From: Microvirga guangxiensis
Lineage (GTDB): Bacteria > Pseudomonadota > Alphaproteobacteria > Rhizobiales > Beijerinckiaceae
Assembly (NCBI RefSeq): GCF_900102135.1
Contig: NZ_FMVJ01000010.1
Coordinates: forward strand, 1-64,000
Length of the DNA: 64,000 nt
Direction: 5' to 3'
The notes below the pieces were generated by a model. That model ran no database searches. It was not told where the DNA came from and saw only the letters and a program-made list of their open reading frames with translations. The position numbers and the translations under genes are program-made. This document shows positions 18,385-28,227 of the stretch, one piece after another (within the stretch, counting starts at the first letter, position 1; the number at the start of each line of letters is the position of its first letter).

Positions 18385-18603
18385 ATGATGTCTGACATTC
18401 CCGAGCCTGATCTTCCGTCTCCACATACACCCGACATACAGGATCAGACGCCCTTGTCGGATGTGCCGCCAATGCCGCCGGCTGAGGTCGAGGAGACCAA
18501 CGAGCCAGCAGAGGGCGACGCGCCGGATACGGATGATCGCGAAGGCGAACCGCCAACGATCCCGCTTGACGTTCCCTTTATCCGCCCACCTGGAACCCAG
18601 TAG
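18385..18603 (+). CDS. Acidic Pro-rich small protein
   Basis: 72 residues from ATG 18385, with AAAGGG upstream. Low-complexity, acidic and Pro-rich (PEPDLPSPHTPDIQDQTPLS; PAEVEETNEPAEGDAPDTDD), probably disordered. No family recognised. Confidence 0.5.
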   Translation: MMSDIPEPDLPSPHTPDIQDQTPLSDVPPMPPAEVEETNEPAEGDAPDTDDREGEPPTIPLDVPFIRPPGTQ

Positions 18604-18617
18604 GTTCGTACCGCCTT

Positions 18618-19133
18618 CTATCGGGGCTTCTGCTCCCGAAGCGATATACCCGCCGGAACCTTCAGCTCGCCCTCGTCGCCATCAAGGTCGATGAACCGGC
18701 CATTCCTTGGGATGACCAGCCCCTCACCGATCCTTGGGAGCTTGGACAATGCTGTGCACGCGATAGCAGATGTGTGCCCACCCGATATTTCGGTTCCCGA
18801 CAAACGGCCAGATGTGGTGTCCCTCGAAAGCTGACCTTTGATCCGGATGTTCTGATCGGGGAAAGTCCAGGTAAAGCTTCGGCCATTCTGTTTCCAACGT
18901 CCCGGCCATTGACCGGGCTTCGTCCGGGACGCGTCGAAGATATAGGGGCTCACCTCACCGTTCTCGTGCTCCCCTCCCCCCACGCCACCGCCCGGATAAA
19001 AGGTGATGACAAGCTGGGATCCATCAGAAGCTCGGGTGCATTGCCAGAGGGAGCCTGCAAGGCTCATGCCGTCGGCAAGGGCGGCTGAGGACGCCACCAC
19101 AATCCCGATCGTGGCGAGCAGGAAGCGTTTCAC
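18618..19133 (-). CDS. Secreted hypothetical protein
   Basis: 171 residues with a signal peptide (MKRFLLATIGIVVASSAALA, cleavage before DGMSLAG). The mature part is strand-rich with SLWQCTRASDGSQLVITFYP and RWKQNGRSFTWTFPDQNIRI, resembling small periplasmic lipocalin-like beta-barrels; no specific family is claimed. The two cysteines (WQC, IAC) could form a disulphide. Confidence 0.65.
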   Translation of the reverse strand: MKRFLLATIGIVVASSAALADGMSLAGSLWQCTRASDGSQLVITFYPGGGVGGGEHENGEVSPYIFDASRTKPGQWPGRWKQNGRSFTWTFPDQNIRIKGQLSRDTTSGRLSGTEISGGHTSAIACTALSKLPRIGEGLVIPRNGRFIDLDGDEGELKVPAGISLREQKPR

Positions 19134-19194
19134 GGGATCGACTCCGGTCAGGGCTGGGAAACCACCGTAGTCCGTACTTCCTTACTTTTTTAGG

Positions 19195-19380
19195 TCAAGC
19201 CGCCGGATTGGATCGGTCGGAATTGCCGCCGCTGGATTCGAGGATGCACACGAAGGCGAAGATGCTGATCACAGCTACCAATTCCGCCGTGGGCAGGAGC
19301 CAGGACGGAGCACTCGCCCGCAGCGGTCCGATTACTGCCAGCGAGAGGAGGAAAGCAACCACTGCGCTCCACATGAACAT
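19195..19380 (-). CDS. Small two-span membrane protein
   Basis: 61 residues from ATG 19380, chosen because GGGAGG lies 8 bases upstream (the longer frame to 19449 lacks one). Two hydrophobic helices (MFMWSAVVAFLLSLAVIGPL; LLPTAELVAVISIFAFVCIL) are joined by a short loop. No family recognised. Confidence 0.6.
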   Translation of the reverse strand: MFMWSAVVAFLLSLAVIGPLRASAPSWLLPTAELVAVISIFAFVCILESSGGNSDRSNPAA

Positions 19381-19475
19381 GCGAGACCTCCCTTTAGAAC
19401 GCGGTGCAGCCGTAGCTGAAGGAAGATGAACAGCCAATGACAGGCTCATGTCATGGCAAGGAGGATTTAGGCGCC

Positions 19476-22148
19476 CTATAGCTCGGCCTTGGTTGCGTGA
19501 TCTGCCAACAGCGCATCAAAGGGCTCAGGTCTGTGGATAGCGTAGCCCTGTGCGAAAGTGAGCCCCATAGACGAGACCAGTTCGAAGGTCGCCTGATCCT
19601 TGACGAATTCAGCAACCGTCTGAGCTCCAAGTTCTTGGGCGATCTGGTGGATCGACCTGACGATGTATCGATCCACCGCGTTCGTCGTCATGTTGAGAAC
19701 GAAGCTCCCGTCGATCTTGACGATGTCGACGGGAAACTGGCGCAGGTAATTGAACGAGCTCAGACCGACGCCGAAATCATCCAGTGCAATCTGGCATCCC
19801 ATCTCTCTCAGCCCGCCAACGGTCGTGGCTGCGACAGCCATATTGCTGATCACAGCCGTTTCTGTGATCTCGAATGCGAGGATTTCCGGCGCGACACCGG
19901 AATTCTCAAGGACCTCCCGCACGTAAGCTACGAACGAAGCATCGCCAATTGAAGCGGCCGACAGATTGAGGTGGATCCGGGTCAGGCGATTGAGGTCCCC
20001 TGCCCGTCCGACAACGCTCAGAGCTTCCTGTACTACCCAGCGGTCGATGTCCCTGATGAGGTCATACCGTTCTGCGGCCGGGATAAACACGGATGGCGGG
20101 ATAATGGCCCCGTCCCGGTCCACCATCCGCACCAGGATCTCATACCGATCTTGGGCCAGATCGGCGCATGCAACGATCCTTTGAGCAAAGAGCAGGAACC
20201 GTCCCTCTTCAAGGGCCAGTCTGATCCCCGCGGCCACACCGATCTCGCGGTGACGATCGACAGCTTCGCTCTGCTCGGGCCGGTAAATACTGACCCGGTT
20301 CCGCCCTGCCATTTTGGCCGTCAGGCAGGCAACATCCGCCTGAGCCAGGACCGCACTCGTGGAAGGGGTACTGGGCGTAATCTCAGCCACCCCGATACTA
20401 GCCCCGACGCTATAGCTGCGATCGCCCCATGGGAACTGGATAGCACTGGCCGCGGCATTGACCTCCTCAAGGATTGCTCTCGCGTCGTCGAGCGAGCACC
20501 CTAGCAGGATAATGCCAAACTCATCCCCGCCGAGGCGTCCGATGACATCGGCTTCGCGCAGATATCCGGGCAATGCCCCTGCGACGCCCCGCAACAGGGC
20601 ATCGCCCGCTGCATGTCCGGCGGAGTCGTTGATGAACTTCAGGCGGTCGAGGTCGACAAACGCCAGGGCATGCTTGATGCCTGTGTTACGGCTTTCCGCC
20701 AGCGCCTCTTCGAGCCTCTGCTCGAAGGCGGATCGGTTCAGGAGGCCGGTCAGCTCGTCATGGGTGGCGCTGTACCTGAGCCGCTCCTCAGCTTCACGCC
20801 GGGCCGTGATGTCTTGATATTGGACAATCATGTAGGCAGGCCGGCCTATCTCATCGCGCAGGAGAGAGGCAGACCTGAAGACCCAAACTTCCGTACCATC
20901 CTTGCGCTTCAAACGTTGTTCGCTTTCAATGACGTCGATCTCTCCTCGCAGGAGAGGGCCATCGTTGGGTAGATCGTCACCCGGGACAGTCAGGTCGGTG
21001 ACTGTCTTCGACAGCATTTCCTTCTCAGAGAATCCGAACAGCCCGCAGAAGGCTGGATTGACCTTGAACACGGTTCCGTCGAGTTGCAGGAGCGCCGTTC
21101 CAATCCCCGCTCCCTTCATGGCGCCACGGAAGAGCGCTTCGTTGTGCAAGGCTTCCTGATGTGCGGCTCGCCTCCGGCGGAGTTCCCGCCGCAGGCTGAG
21201 AGCTAGAGCCATCATGGCTCCGGTCAGCATCAGCACAATGGCGCCAATCGTCAGAGCCCGACTCTGCCAGACGCCGTAGACGTCATCGAGTGAGCGTCCT
21301 ACGTTAAGTATTATCGGGAACTCCCCGATCTGGGTGAATGTGTAGAGCCGCGGGACGCCATCGAGGGGCGAAGAACTGGCCTCAAACGATCCTGAACGGT
21401 GCTCTGGATAGTAACGATAGATCTCGGCCTTGCTGACATCGATACCAAGTTGCTTCTCGTTGAATGGCTCCCGCACAAGCAGCTTCTTGTCAGCTCGCAT
21501 CAGCGACATGGAGCCGTTCGAGCCCAGGTCCATCTTACGGAACAGGTCGGTAAAGTAGTCCAAGCTCAAGCTGACATACGCGATCCCGGCAAAACGACCA
21601 TCCGGATGGGAGAGCCGGCGACTGAACACGAGGCCCCATCCAAGGCCAACCGAGCTCTTGATGGGCAGTGAAACATAGAACCCTACGTCTGCACTATCCC
21701 GGTGGACGGTGAAATACTGGTTCTTTGCGACATTGATGATCTCCGGGCTCATAAAACGGGAGTGGTGCTTTATCCTCCCTTTTTCATCGGCTACCGCGAT
21801 GGCTGCAAAGTACTGCGCTGTGGCAACCTGGTCGAACAGCAGCTGGCGCTGAAGCTCCGACCCCAGCTGAGAAAAGTCAGGCTGGCTGACGCGGCCGATG
21901 ATCCTCTGGATCGTCAGATCGATGATCTCGATATTACGAGAGATGTCCCGACTAACCGAGGCAACAAGATTGCTTGACGACGCCTTGGCCTGGTCATGAG
22001 CGTTCCCCCTCGCATCGTAAATAAGGGCCACGCAGAGCAGATTGAAAACCGCAGCCAAGACCACAACGTTCAAGACGGGGTTGCGAGCAATCAGTTTTTC
22101 AGGCTGGGAAAGAGAGATCACGAGGCAGTTTCTTAGGCAGGACTTCAA
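19476..22148 (-). CDS. Membrane CACHE-PAS-GGDEF-EAL cyclic-di-GMP enzyme
   Basis: 890 residues. The order is: TM helix (about 24-44), periplasmic double-CACHE-like sensor (50-290), second TM (298-318), PAS (340-450), GGDEF (460-620), EAL (635-885). The cyclase signature GRLGGDEFGII (540-544) is intact, with an RxxD inhibitory site (531-534). In the EAL domain the signature Glu-Ala-Leu reads EIL (670-672), but HLNLS, EITET, ALDDFGVG and VKIDG are present, so phosphodiesterase activity is possible. It makes or degrades c-di-GMP in response to an unknown periplasmic ligand. Transcribed alone. Confidence 0.93.
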   Translation of the reverse strand: MKSCLRNCLVISLSQPEKLIARNPVLNVVVLAAVFNLLCVALIYDARGNAHDQAKASSSNLVASVSRDISRNIEIIDLTIQRIIGRVSQPDFSQLGSELQRQLLFDQVATAQYFAAIAVADEKGRIKHHSRFMSPEIINVAKNQYFTVHRDSADVGFYVSLPIKSSVGLGWGLVFSRRLSHPDGRFAGIAYVSLSLDYFTDLFRKMDLGSNGSMSLMRADKKLLVREPFNEKQLGIDVSKAEIYRYYPEHRSGSFEASSSPLDGVPRLYTFTQIGEFPIILNVGRSLDDVYGVWQSRALTIGAIVLMLTGAMMALALSLRRELRRRRAAHQEALHNEALFRGAMKGAGIGTALLQLDGTVFKVNPAFCGLFGFSEKEMLSKTVTDLTVPGDDLPNDGPLLRGEIDVIESEQRLKRKDGTEVWVFRSASLLRDEIGRPAYMIVQYQDITARREAEERLRYSATHDELTGLLNRSAFEQRLEEALAESRNTGIKHALAFVDLDRLKFINDSAGHAAGDALLRGVAGALPGYLREADVIGRLGGDEFGIILLGCSLDDARAILEEVNAAASAIQFPWGDRSYSVGASIGVAEITPSTPSTSAVLAQADVACLTAKMAGRNRVSIYRPEQSEAVDRHREIGVAAGIRLALEEGRFLLFAQRIVACADLAQDRYEILVRMVDRDGAIIPPSVFIPAAERYDLIRDIDRWVVQEALSVVGRAGDLNRLTRIHLNLSAASIGDASFVAYVREVLENSGVAPEILAFEITETAVISNMAVAATTVGGLREMGCQIALDDFGVGLSSFNYLRQFPVDIVKIDGSFVLNMTTNAVDRYIVRSIHQIAQELGAQTVAEFVKDQATFELVSSMGLTFAQGYAIHRPEPFDALLADHATKAEL

Positions 22149-22280
22149 CGATACTTGTGCACCACAGACCGCAATCCGGCCTGACCGAAATAAGCCAGAT
22201 AAATTTCTCGAGATCCATTCGACAAAGGAAATTGATGACCGTTCTGCTTACTGGATGCACAAAATCCTGTTGAACAACTC

Positions 22281-22356
22281 TTATAAGATGCCCCAGGCCC
22301 GGTAGCGGGTACGGCCGGTAAGCTATCGCGGCAGGGCTCCGCCGGACAGTTGACTG
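22281..22356 (-). pseudogene. RHE_PE00001/DUF1612 C-terminal remnant
   Basis: The minus strand encodes SGGALPR, a TAG, then LTGRTRYRAWGIL and TAA. This matches the last 21 residues of the intact protein at 23748-24884 (GGALPRELTGRTRYRAWGIV), with Glu changed to stop. Only the 3' end survives. Confidence 0.7.
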
Positions 22357-22503
22357 CTCCACACTCGGGAATTAGGGGTCTGATTGTCAGAACAAGGAGA
22401 TTTATGCGCAGCGACTTCAGCACAAAACGACCCTGAGGGGTAAACGGCCGTCTGGCCGAGTGGTGAAACGTGCGCATACGCGCTTAACTGACGGAATCTC
22501 AAC

Positions 22504-22953
22504 ATGAGTCTTGATCTCCAGATCCGGCCCTACACGCCGGAAGATAAATCGCGTTTGCTCTCGATTTGGCGAGCAGCATCGGAAATCGGCCATCCATTCT
22601 TCAGCAACGACCAGCTCAATGAACAGCAGAAGGTCGTCGGAGAGGTATACTTGCCTCAAGCGGAGACTTTTGTCGCGGAACACGATGACGCGCCCGTTGG
22701 CTTCATTGGCATGCTCGGTCACTTCATCGGTGGCCTGTTCGTGGCGCCTGAGGCACACGGGCAAGGAATTGGCCGCGCCCTGGTCACCTATGTTCTCGAG
22801 CGCAACCGGGCCCTCGAACTGGATGTCTACGCACTGAATGAGACTGCAATCGGCTTCTATCGCCGGCTTGGGTTCGTTGAAGTTGAGCGCAGGTCAACCG
22901 ACGACAACAACCAACCGTTTGAAGTGATCAGACTCCGCATTGACACTGAATGA
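22504..22953 (+). CDS. GNAT-family N-acetyltransferase
   Basis: 149 residues with a full GNAT fold. The acetyl-CoA pyrophosphate loop is seen in VAPEAHGQGIGRALVTYVLE (about 78-97, Q-x-x-G-x-G/A type), preceded by AETFVAEHDDAPVGFIGML and followed by YALNETAIGFYRRLGFVEVE. It resembles YjaB/PA4534-type acetyltransferases; the substrate is unknown. A hairpin follows the stop. Confidence 0.9.
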   Translation: MSLDLQIRPYTPEDKSRLLSIWRAASEIGHPFFSNDQLNEQQKVVGEVYLPQAETFVAEHDDAPVGFIGMLGHFIGGLFVAPEAHGQGIGRALVTYVLERNRALELDVYALNETAIGFYRRLGFVEVERRSTDDNNQPFEVIRLRIDTE

Positions 22954-22958
22954 GATTA

Positions 22959-22987
22959 GTCGAGGCCGCCTTCACAGGCGCCTCGAC
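22959..22987 (+). terminator. Hairpin after GNAT gene
   Basis: GTCGAGGCCGCC / GGCGCCTCGAC stem with one bulge, 5 bases after the stop. There is no T run, so termination would be weak or rho-assisted. Confidence 0.5.
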
Positions 22988-23124
22988 CCAAGCCGTAGAC
23001 TCATCCATCTGCAACCCAGTAAGAGGCTATAGCCCCGGGCATGCATTGTCGGCCAGACACTATCGCGGAAGAGCGGAACCTCGGCCGTGAGGCTACGTTC
23101 CCATTGGGGGTATCAGGAGCTCAC

Positions 23125-23631
23125 ATGCAGATGTTTGATCTAAATAAATTTGCGCAAGCGGGATTGGTCGCCCTGCTGCTCGCCGGGTCAACTCTGGTGA
23201 GTCCAGTGTCTGCTGTAGCCGCAGACCTCCCTCCATATTTCGCGGATCAAGAAGCGGTTCTGGAGCCCCCACCGATCCGGCGTCGGCTTGCGGTCGAGGA
23301 GACATATATCGCCCCACCGATCGAGCACAGGGTGATTGAACGCAGAGTAATCGAGCGCCGCTATCTTGAGGGTTATGAAGGGCCCGCTCTGGTGCCGCAG
23401 CAGCCTTTGCCGATTGTGTCTGTGGATGAGAGCGAAGGCTATGAGGGTCCTGCCCTGGTCCCTCCCCAGAATGTCCCGATCGTTTCTGTGCAGCCGGTCG
23501 TGCCTCCACCCATCTATCGGCAGAGAGCTCTAGACATCCCTTCGCCAGTTGAGGAATGCAGCGTTGTCGTGACAAAGCGGGTCGATCCTTATGGTGCTGT
23601 CACCACGCGCAAAACAAAGATCTGCGACTAA
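23125..23631 (+). CDS. Exported repeat protein
   Basis: 168 residues from ATG 23125, supported by AGGAG seven bases upstream; a longer frame from 23041 would mask the signal peptide. After the signal sequence (ALLLAGSTLVSPVSAVAA) come basic heptad-like repeats (HRVIERRVIERRYL) and two copies of EGYEGPALVPxQxxPIVSV spaced by 24 residues, then a CSVVVTKRVDPYGAVTTRKT end with a Cys pair. An envelope or secreted protein of unknown role. Confidence 0.65.
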   Translation: MQMFDLNKFAQAGLVALLLAGSTLVSPVSAVAADLPPYFADQEAVLEPPPIRRRLAVEETYIAPPIEHRVIERRVIERRYLEGYEGPALVPQQPLPIVSVDESEGYEGPALVPPQNVPIVSVQPVVPPPIYRQRALDIPSPVEECSVVVTKRVDPYGAVTTRKTKICD

Positions 23632-23747
23632 CCTAGGATCTCCCGAATGTGACCTCTCCCCACTAACCGCGCTGCATCACGTCCCAACCTCCATCTCCTT
23701 CATAGAAAGATCGGACGGCCTTGGTTTGTCAGGGGCATAACCGCCCC

Positions 23748-24884
23748 TCAGACAATACCCCAAGCTCGGTAGCGTGTACGGCCGGTCAACTCGCGTGGGA
23801 GCGCGCCACCCAGTTGCGCCATCATTAGATCGACCGCCTTGGGCGTGACCTTCAGCATCTTCGCACCAAGGGGCACCGTCACGAGCGGACGGGACAGGAA
23901 CAGGTTCACCAGCTCCGGCAGCTTCGAGTTCGAACGGGTTTTGGCGGTCACCCGACCCATCAGCTCACGAGCCAGGATCAATCGCTCCAAATCCTTGTTG
24001 GCGATATCGAGGGCTTCCTCGATCACGCCGCAGAAGCCCTCGAGTTTGTCCTTCGCCCCTTCCCTGCCCTGCGGACGGAACTTGGATTTTTTGAAGCCTG
24101 CTGCCAATGGCAGGAGATGGTCCGTGAGCCCTTTGGCACGGAGGATCGCTGCGGCCATGGTCAGCCCGAGCCACGGCAAGCGGGTGTACAGGTTGAGATC
24201 CAACCATCCATTCCAGGCCACCGCCGCGGCCGCAATCGCCGGCCAGTGCGACGTCCGCTTCACGAGGTCGAGCCACAGGTCTTCATGTTCGGCTTCGTCC
24301 TGGTCAGGATCATAGAGCAAGTGCGACCGGCTCTTTGGGAGAGGCGTCTCTCCGGCAAGAACTTTGTTGGTTCGATCAAGCAGGGCATCGATCTCGGCGA
24401 AATGAGCTTTCAACGGATCGGCGTCGTTGGCGAAAGCTGGGTAGGATTCTTCATCGGTTGGGTCAGGCCGTTTGCCCTTCTTCGCGGGGAGGTCTGGGGA
24501 AAGACCGCCGACACCTCTAAGGGCAGCGAGGCCATCGATCGAGAGTGGCCACGGAGCTTTACGGGCCATCGCGATGCGTCGCGCCCGAAGCGCTGCGGCG
24601 GCCCGAGTGAGTTCATGGGTGGGGCTTCTCACATCCATCCCCGCATCGTGCAGCACCAGGTCGCCGACATCGACCAGGTGACCATCAAGCAGCAGGGCGC
24701 GAACTGCTTCGGTCATGTCGCAGCGGGATTGCCACCCCGCAGACAAGCCGGACGCCTCCAAGCGCGCATCGAACCGAAGAATGGAGATCGTGAGCAGCTC
24801 CATCCGGCCAACGATTTCCTCCCACGGCAGGTCTGGGATCGAGAGTGCCTCTGCCTGACCGGTTCCGAACTCGAAATATCTCAC
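23748..24884 (-). CDS. RHE_PE00001-family protein (DUF1612 + HTH)
   Basis: 378 residues. The N-terminal part (SIPDLPWEEIVGRMELLTIS, then LRFDARLEASGLSAGW), the middle DUF1612 (WLDLVKRTSHWPAIAAAAVA; LTDHLLPLAAGFKKSKFRPQ) and the C-terminal helix-turn-helix (SRPLVTVPLGAKMLKVTPKA) match the RHE_PE00001 family, which is found almost only on rhizobial repABC plasmids. The role is unknown; a DNA-binding accessory of plasmid maintenance or Fic/toxin-like regulation has been suggested by context only. It sits about 1 kb downstream of repC, the usual place. Confidence 0.88.
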   Translation of the reverse strand: MRYFEFGTGQAEALSIPDLPWEEIVGRMELLTISILRFDARLEASGLSAGWQSRCDMTEAVRALLLDGHLVDVGDLVLHDAGMDVRSPTHELTRAAAALRARRIAMARKAPWPLSIDGLAALRGVGGLSPDLPAKKGKRPDPTDEESYPAFANDADPLKAHFAEIDALLDRTNKVLAGETPLPKSRSHLLYDPDQDEAEHEDLWLDLVKRTSHWPAIAAAAVAWNGWLDLNLYTRLPWLGLTMAAAILRAKGLTDHLLPLAAGFKKSKFRPQGREGAKDKLEGFCGVIEEALDIANKDLERLILARELMGRVTAKTRSNSKLPELVNLFLSRPLVTVPLGAKMLKVTPKAVDLMMAQLGGALPRELTGRTRYRAWGIV

Positions 24885-25869
24885 TGATAGGTGCCCCCTA
24901 GCAGTTCGGGGATATTCCCCGCCTAGGATAAGTTATTGATGTGGTTATGAGTGAGTGGCATACGAGAAGCAATATGGGGGTTTACTATCTTTTGACGGGA
25001 GCTCGTCACGTGGTGGCTTTGGGTATCGATAAATGGTGCTTTATCGGGAGTGTTGCCCGCCCCGCCAGAATGGCGGCATAGCGCTGCTGGTCCCCTCTTC
25101 GCAGGCTACCATGACAACCGTTTCTCCCCCTTAAATCCCATGGCAGCTGCGACCTACTCGTGGTCGTGCGCAAGCGCAGCACCCTTCACTTTATACTGCC
25201 GGGCGTCGAGTTCAGACCCGACGAGACTGCGTCAGAGGTTGTTGGCCAAGAGCTTTATGAAAAACTCGAGTTTGTCTTCCTGGCTCTTTTACAGCTTTTG
25301 CTGCCTGTGAGCCAAGTGATAATATCCTGGCGATCATGGTCGCAGCACACCTGCCCGCGCACTCTCCCAATAGCCTAGCGAGTTAGCAAACCTCTCTACA
25401 GATTCCACGATAGATTGGGTATGGCTCGTGATGGTCTGCGCGTAGGCTATCTTGATCTACAAGCCTCGTATTTGGTAGCCCCGTAGTTGTTTACGACGAA
25501 GCCCTGATTCCAGGGCCTCAGCAGCCCTATCTTCCGTTTGGTGAAATTCGACCCGCTGGCGGCTGCGCTGGCCGATCCGACCCCGTTCACGGACCAAGGT
25601 TGGATCACCAAAGAGCGATACATTCTGTGACGGATCAGAGCGTTCCAAGACAAATACATTGAGCTTTTCGGACATGAGCCCAGTGTCGTGATCTGGGGTA
25701 CGCGGTCTAATGAAAAGCAGGAATCTTTCACAGGGTGACCGATTCACAATCCTGATGAAGCGTATCCAATGCGCTCTGTTCACAGCTGGTGGTGTCCGTC
25801 CAAGCATTAGGCCTACTCTCATAGGCTCAATCGACCTGAAGCCGCGAAAAGCAATGTATTGGATTGGCG
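24885..25869. other. Gene-poor spacer downstream of repC
   Basis: About 985 bases. Short open frames on both strands (for example 25457-25873 minus) show no family, no ribosome-binding site and odd composition, so no gene is called. repABC plasmids often hold variable cargo at this position. Confidence 0.5.
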
Positions 25870-27087
25870 TCATGCTGATTTTTTCCCATCCGAAGCAACC
25901 ACGCGCAAAAGAGCCATGACCATGGGTCCGACCGAGAACTTACCCTCCCGCGCTCGTTCCGTGAGGTTTCGTAGGTAACCACCCGCGCTTACGATCATCT
26001 CGGATCGTTGAAGAATCGCGGCAATCACGACTGCAGCGTCTTCTTCGCCCATGACAGCACGGGCCTCCTCCCAGGCTGATGGGCTGATCCCCAAGGACCC
26101 TCTCACGACACCGGCCGCAGTGATGAGGTCGCGCCAGCTAGAAATCCCCTGCCCTCCCTTCGTGTACATCGCGATGTCCGGACAGGCCTGCAGAATGAGG
26201 CTCAGGGAAAAGGCCCGAATGGGAGGCTTCTTGGGTTCAGGTTCTGGCGCCGAAGTTTCTTCCAGCCTCTTCTGGAGGCCGTGTTCAGAATCTAAAAGAG
26301 GGTTTGAGTTTGAATTCTGATAGTGGCGCTCAGTATGAGACTCATTGGCGCTCATATTCTGAGGTTTAAGCTGAACTTTCAGCAGGTTGTCCACATCAGC
26401 CCAAAGGCTTCGCAGATCAACAGCAATAGCCTCCAGAACCGAGGCCCCCGCCGCCCGGGGCGGTGTCTCGTTCAGAGCTGCAAACCGCGCTCGAAGATCG
26501 TTCCAAGAACCCGGGAGATCCTCATCAAGAGCCATAGCGATTGTCTTCCCAATGTCGCGCCTGAGGACGGTGATTTCCTCCCGCAGGAGGTAACGGGCTT
26601 TCCTCTCAGCTCGGGCTCGTTCGGCCAGGCTCTCGAACTCCGCGGCTCGAGCGACAAGAGGTGAAAGGTCGAAGCCGAAAGCCTGCTCGATTGTGCCCCC
26701 CTCCCCTTTTCGGGCGTAGCGTTTGCCGTTGGGACTGTCGCGACGGATCAACAGGCCCGCTTGCACAAGAGCTGCCAGATGGCGCCGCAGGGTCGCCGGC
26801 GACATCCCGTTCGCCCGGAAAGTCAGGGCCTTGTTGGACGGGAAGACAATCAGGTCCGCCCCGAGCTGCAGCGTTGTATCCTGGTGGAAGGTCAGAAGCG
26901 CGTTGAGCACGCTTAGGGCTCTGTCTGAGATGCCGAGTGAGATCTTGGCCTCCCGAAGGTTGTCGAAAACCTTCCACTTTTCAGCAATGGCGTCTTTCGG
27001 TCCGGCCTCTGAGACCGCTCGTGCGGCGGCCGTAGCCAGCGATAGGGGTCGCCGACCGAAGGGGGTAGTCGATTGATGTACCGTCAT
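25870..27087 (-). CDS. repC: Plasmid replication initiator RepC
   Basis: 405 residues from ATG 27087 (MTVHQSTTPFGRRPLSLATA). It has family hallmarks: a winged-helix N-terminal half with ISLGISDRALSVLNALLTFH and LTFRANGMSPATLRRHLAAL, and a C-terminal part with GISPSAWEEARAVMGEEDAA and SAGGYLRNLTERAREGKFSV. RepC binds the origin, which in this family lies within its own coding sequence, and starts replication in cis. The gene is last in the repABC order but is separated from repB by 1.1 kb, much more than usual. It is expected to be controlled by the antisense RNA at 27224-27293. Confidence 0.95.
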   Translation of the reverse strand: MTVHQSTTPFGRRPLSLATAAARAVSEAGPKDAIAEKWKVFDNLREAKISLGISDRALSVLNALLTFHQDTTLQLGADLIVFPSNKALTFRANGMSPATLRRHLAALVQAGLLIRRDSPNGKRYARKGEGGTIEQAFGFDLSPLVARAAEFESLAERARAERKARYLLREEITVLRRDIGKTIAMALDEDLPGSWNDLRARFAALNETPPRAAGASVLEAIAVDLRSLWADVDNLLKVQLKPQNMSANESHTERHYQNSNSNPLLDSEHGLQKRLEETSAPEPEPKKPPIRAFSLSLILQACPDIAMYTKGGQGISSWRDLITAAGVVRGSLGISPSAWEEARAVMGEEDAAVVIAAILQRSEMIVSAGGYLRNLTERAREGKFSVGPMVMALLRVVASDGKKSA

Positions 27088-27223
27088 GGCATTGACCCTT
27101 TTCAGGCCATGCGTGTCCGTTCTCATAAGCGAAGACGCTCATGAGGTGAGGCAAAGCTCAGGTGTTCAGAGAAATTGGCGTTTCCCCGTTGACACTAGAT
27201 TCGGTGTGTGGGACGTTGAAGTT

Positions 27224-27293
27224 GTTCTCGGACTTCATTGTCCCACTGATTTCCACGGCCTCCGGAGTTGGCGCTTCGGGGGCCGTTGCTTTT
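27224..27293 (+). ncRNA. Counter-transcribed RNA of repABC (incompatibility RNA)
   Basis: repABC plasmids carry a short antisense RNA between repB and repC that blocks repC translation. Here the plus strand has a TTGACA -35 box (27189-27194), a weak -10 region 17 bases on, and a hairpin ACGGCCTCCG / CGGGGGCCGT (27255-27286) followed by TGCTTTTC. This gives a transcript of about 70 nt ending 205 bases upstream of repC and antisense to its leader. The exact 5' end is estimated. Confidence 0.65.
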
Positions 27294-27862
27294 CCTACAT
27301 CGTCACGCCTTGGCGCTTCTCCTCTGTTTGGTTTCCCGTACGACCTGATCGTCCGGCCCATCGCTGCGCGCGAGAATCGGCCGATAGGACGTCATCCATG
27401 CCTCCACAGAGTTGTCGTGGAGGCAAGAATCATTAAATTTTTGAATTTCCTCAGGAACTCCGGGCCAGGAACTCGAGAATTTCCGCTCACCCACATTAGG
27501 GCCGCATCCGCTCAGCAACTGGGAGAGATCCCAAGTTGCCGATTTGCTCGCAGAGTGGCGCATGCATTCGCTCAGTCGAACGTAAACCCGACTTGCGATC
27601 GCCTTCCCATTCAGAGAGCTTCTCGCATTCCTGCTATTAGCCCCTATGATGTGCGCTGGGTAAGCCCAGCTCTTGAACGATGCTGCGAGCACCGCACCCT
27701 CCTTGTGAGGGCAAAGCAAGAGCGTTCACCGGAATCCGATGTTCATTGACTACGGACTATCGGGATGGCATAAAGATTGTCGCTAAACGATCTTAGCTGC
27801 CGACCCTCGGTCGCTCCAAGGGCCTCAGAGTTACCAGCTCTGGGGCCCTTTGCTTTGCGTGG

Positions 27863-28075
27863 TTAAAACACTCTCTTCGTGGCGTCTCCGGAAAAGACCA
27901 TACGAATTGCGGCAGACATTGCTGCCTGCCGCGACGGATAAAGCCCACGCTCGACAGCTTCGTCGATTGCGGACGTAATAGACTGGTCCACCCAAACGGT
28001 AGCCTCCTTTAACCCTTGAGCTCGTCGGGCTTCCCGATGGCGCTGTATGCGTTCACGGTTCGTTGGGTCGGCCAT
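27863..28075 (-). CDS. Ribbon-helix-helix-like protein between repB and repC
   Basis: 70 residues from ATG 28075 (in-frame starts at 28084 and 28144 are also possible). The basic N-terminus NRERIQRHREARRAQGLKEA is followed by a strand TVWVDQSI and two helices (ITSAIDEAVERGLYPSRQAA; MSAAIRMVF), the layout of Arc/CopG ribbon-helix-helix DNA-binding proteins. It is transcribed with the rep genes. A gene here is not part of the standard repABC plan; it may be a copy-number or incompatibility regulator, which is inference. Confidence 0.65.
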   Translation of the reverse strand: MADPTNRERIQRHREARRAQGLKEATVWVDQSITSAIDEAVERGLYPSRQAAMSAAIRMVFSGDATKRVF

Positions 28076-28146
28076 GGATTGCTCCATTTCTTGTAACGAC
28101 TCAACGCTGCCCGATTCTGCTTCGACGTTGGAGTCAAAATGCAAGA

Positions 28147-28161
28147 GTGAATCAGAATCAC
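28147..28161. promoter_or_regulatory. Imperfect palindrome upstream of the RHH gene
   Basis: GTGAATCAGAATCAC, 15 bases, palindromic except for two A/T positions and the centre. It lies between the repB stop and the RHH start and could be a binding site for the RHH protein. Confidence 0.35.
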
Positions 28162-28227
28162 GTTGGAAAACTCCAGGGGCTATTTCCCGGCGCGCCTAAA
28201 ACTGCACGGCATTGAGGCCCTCTCCGG

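Noticed and set aside
27162..27749. Open frames on both strands in the repB-repC gap
   Set aside because: No family, start site or coding bias; the segment is better explained by the antisense RNA and spacer DNA.
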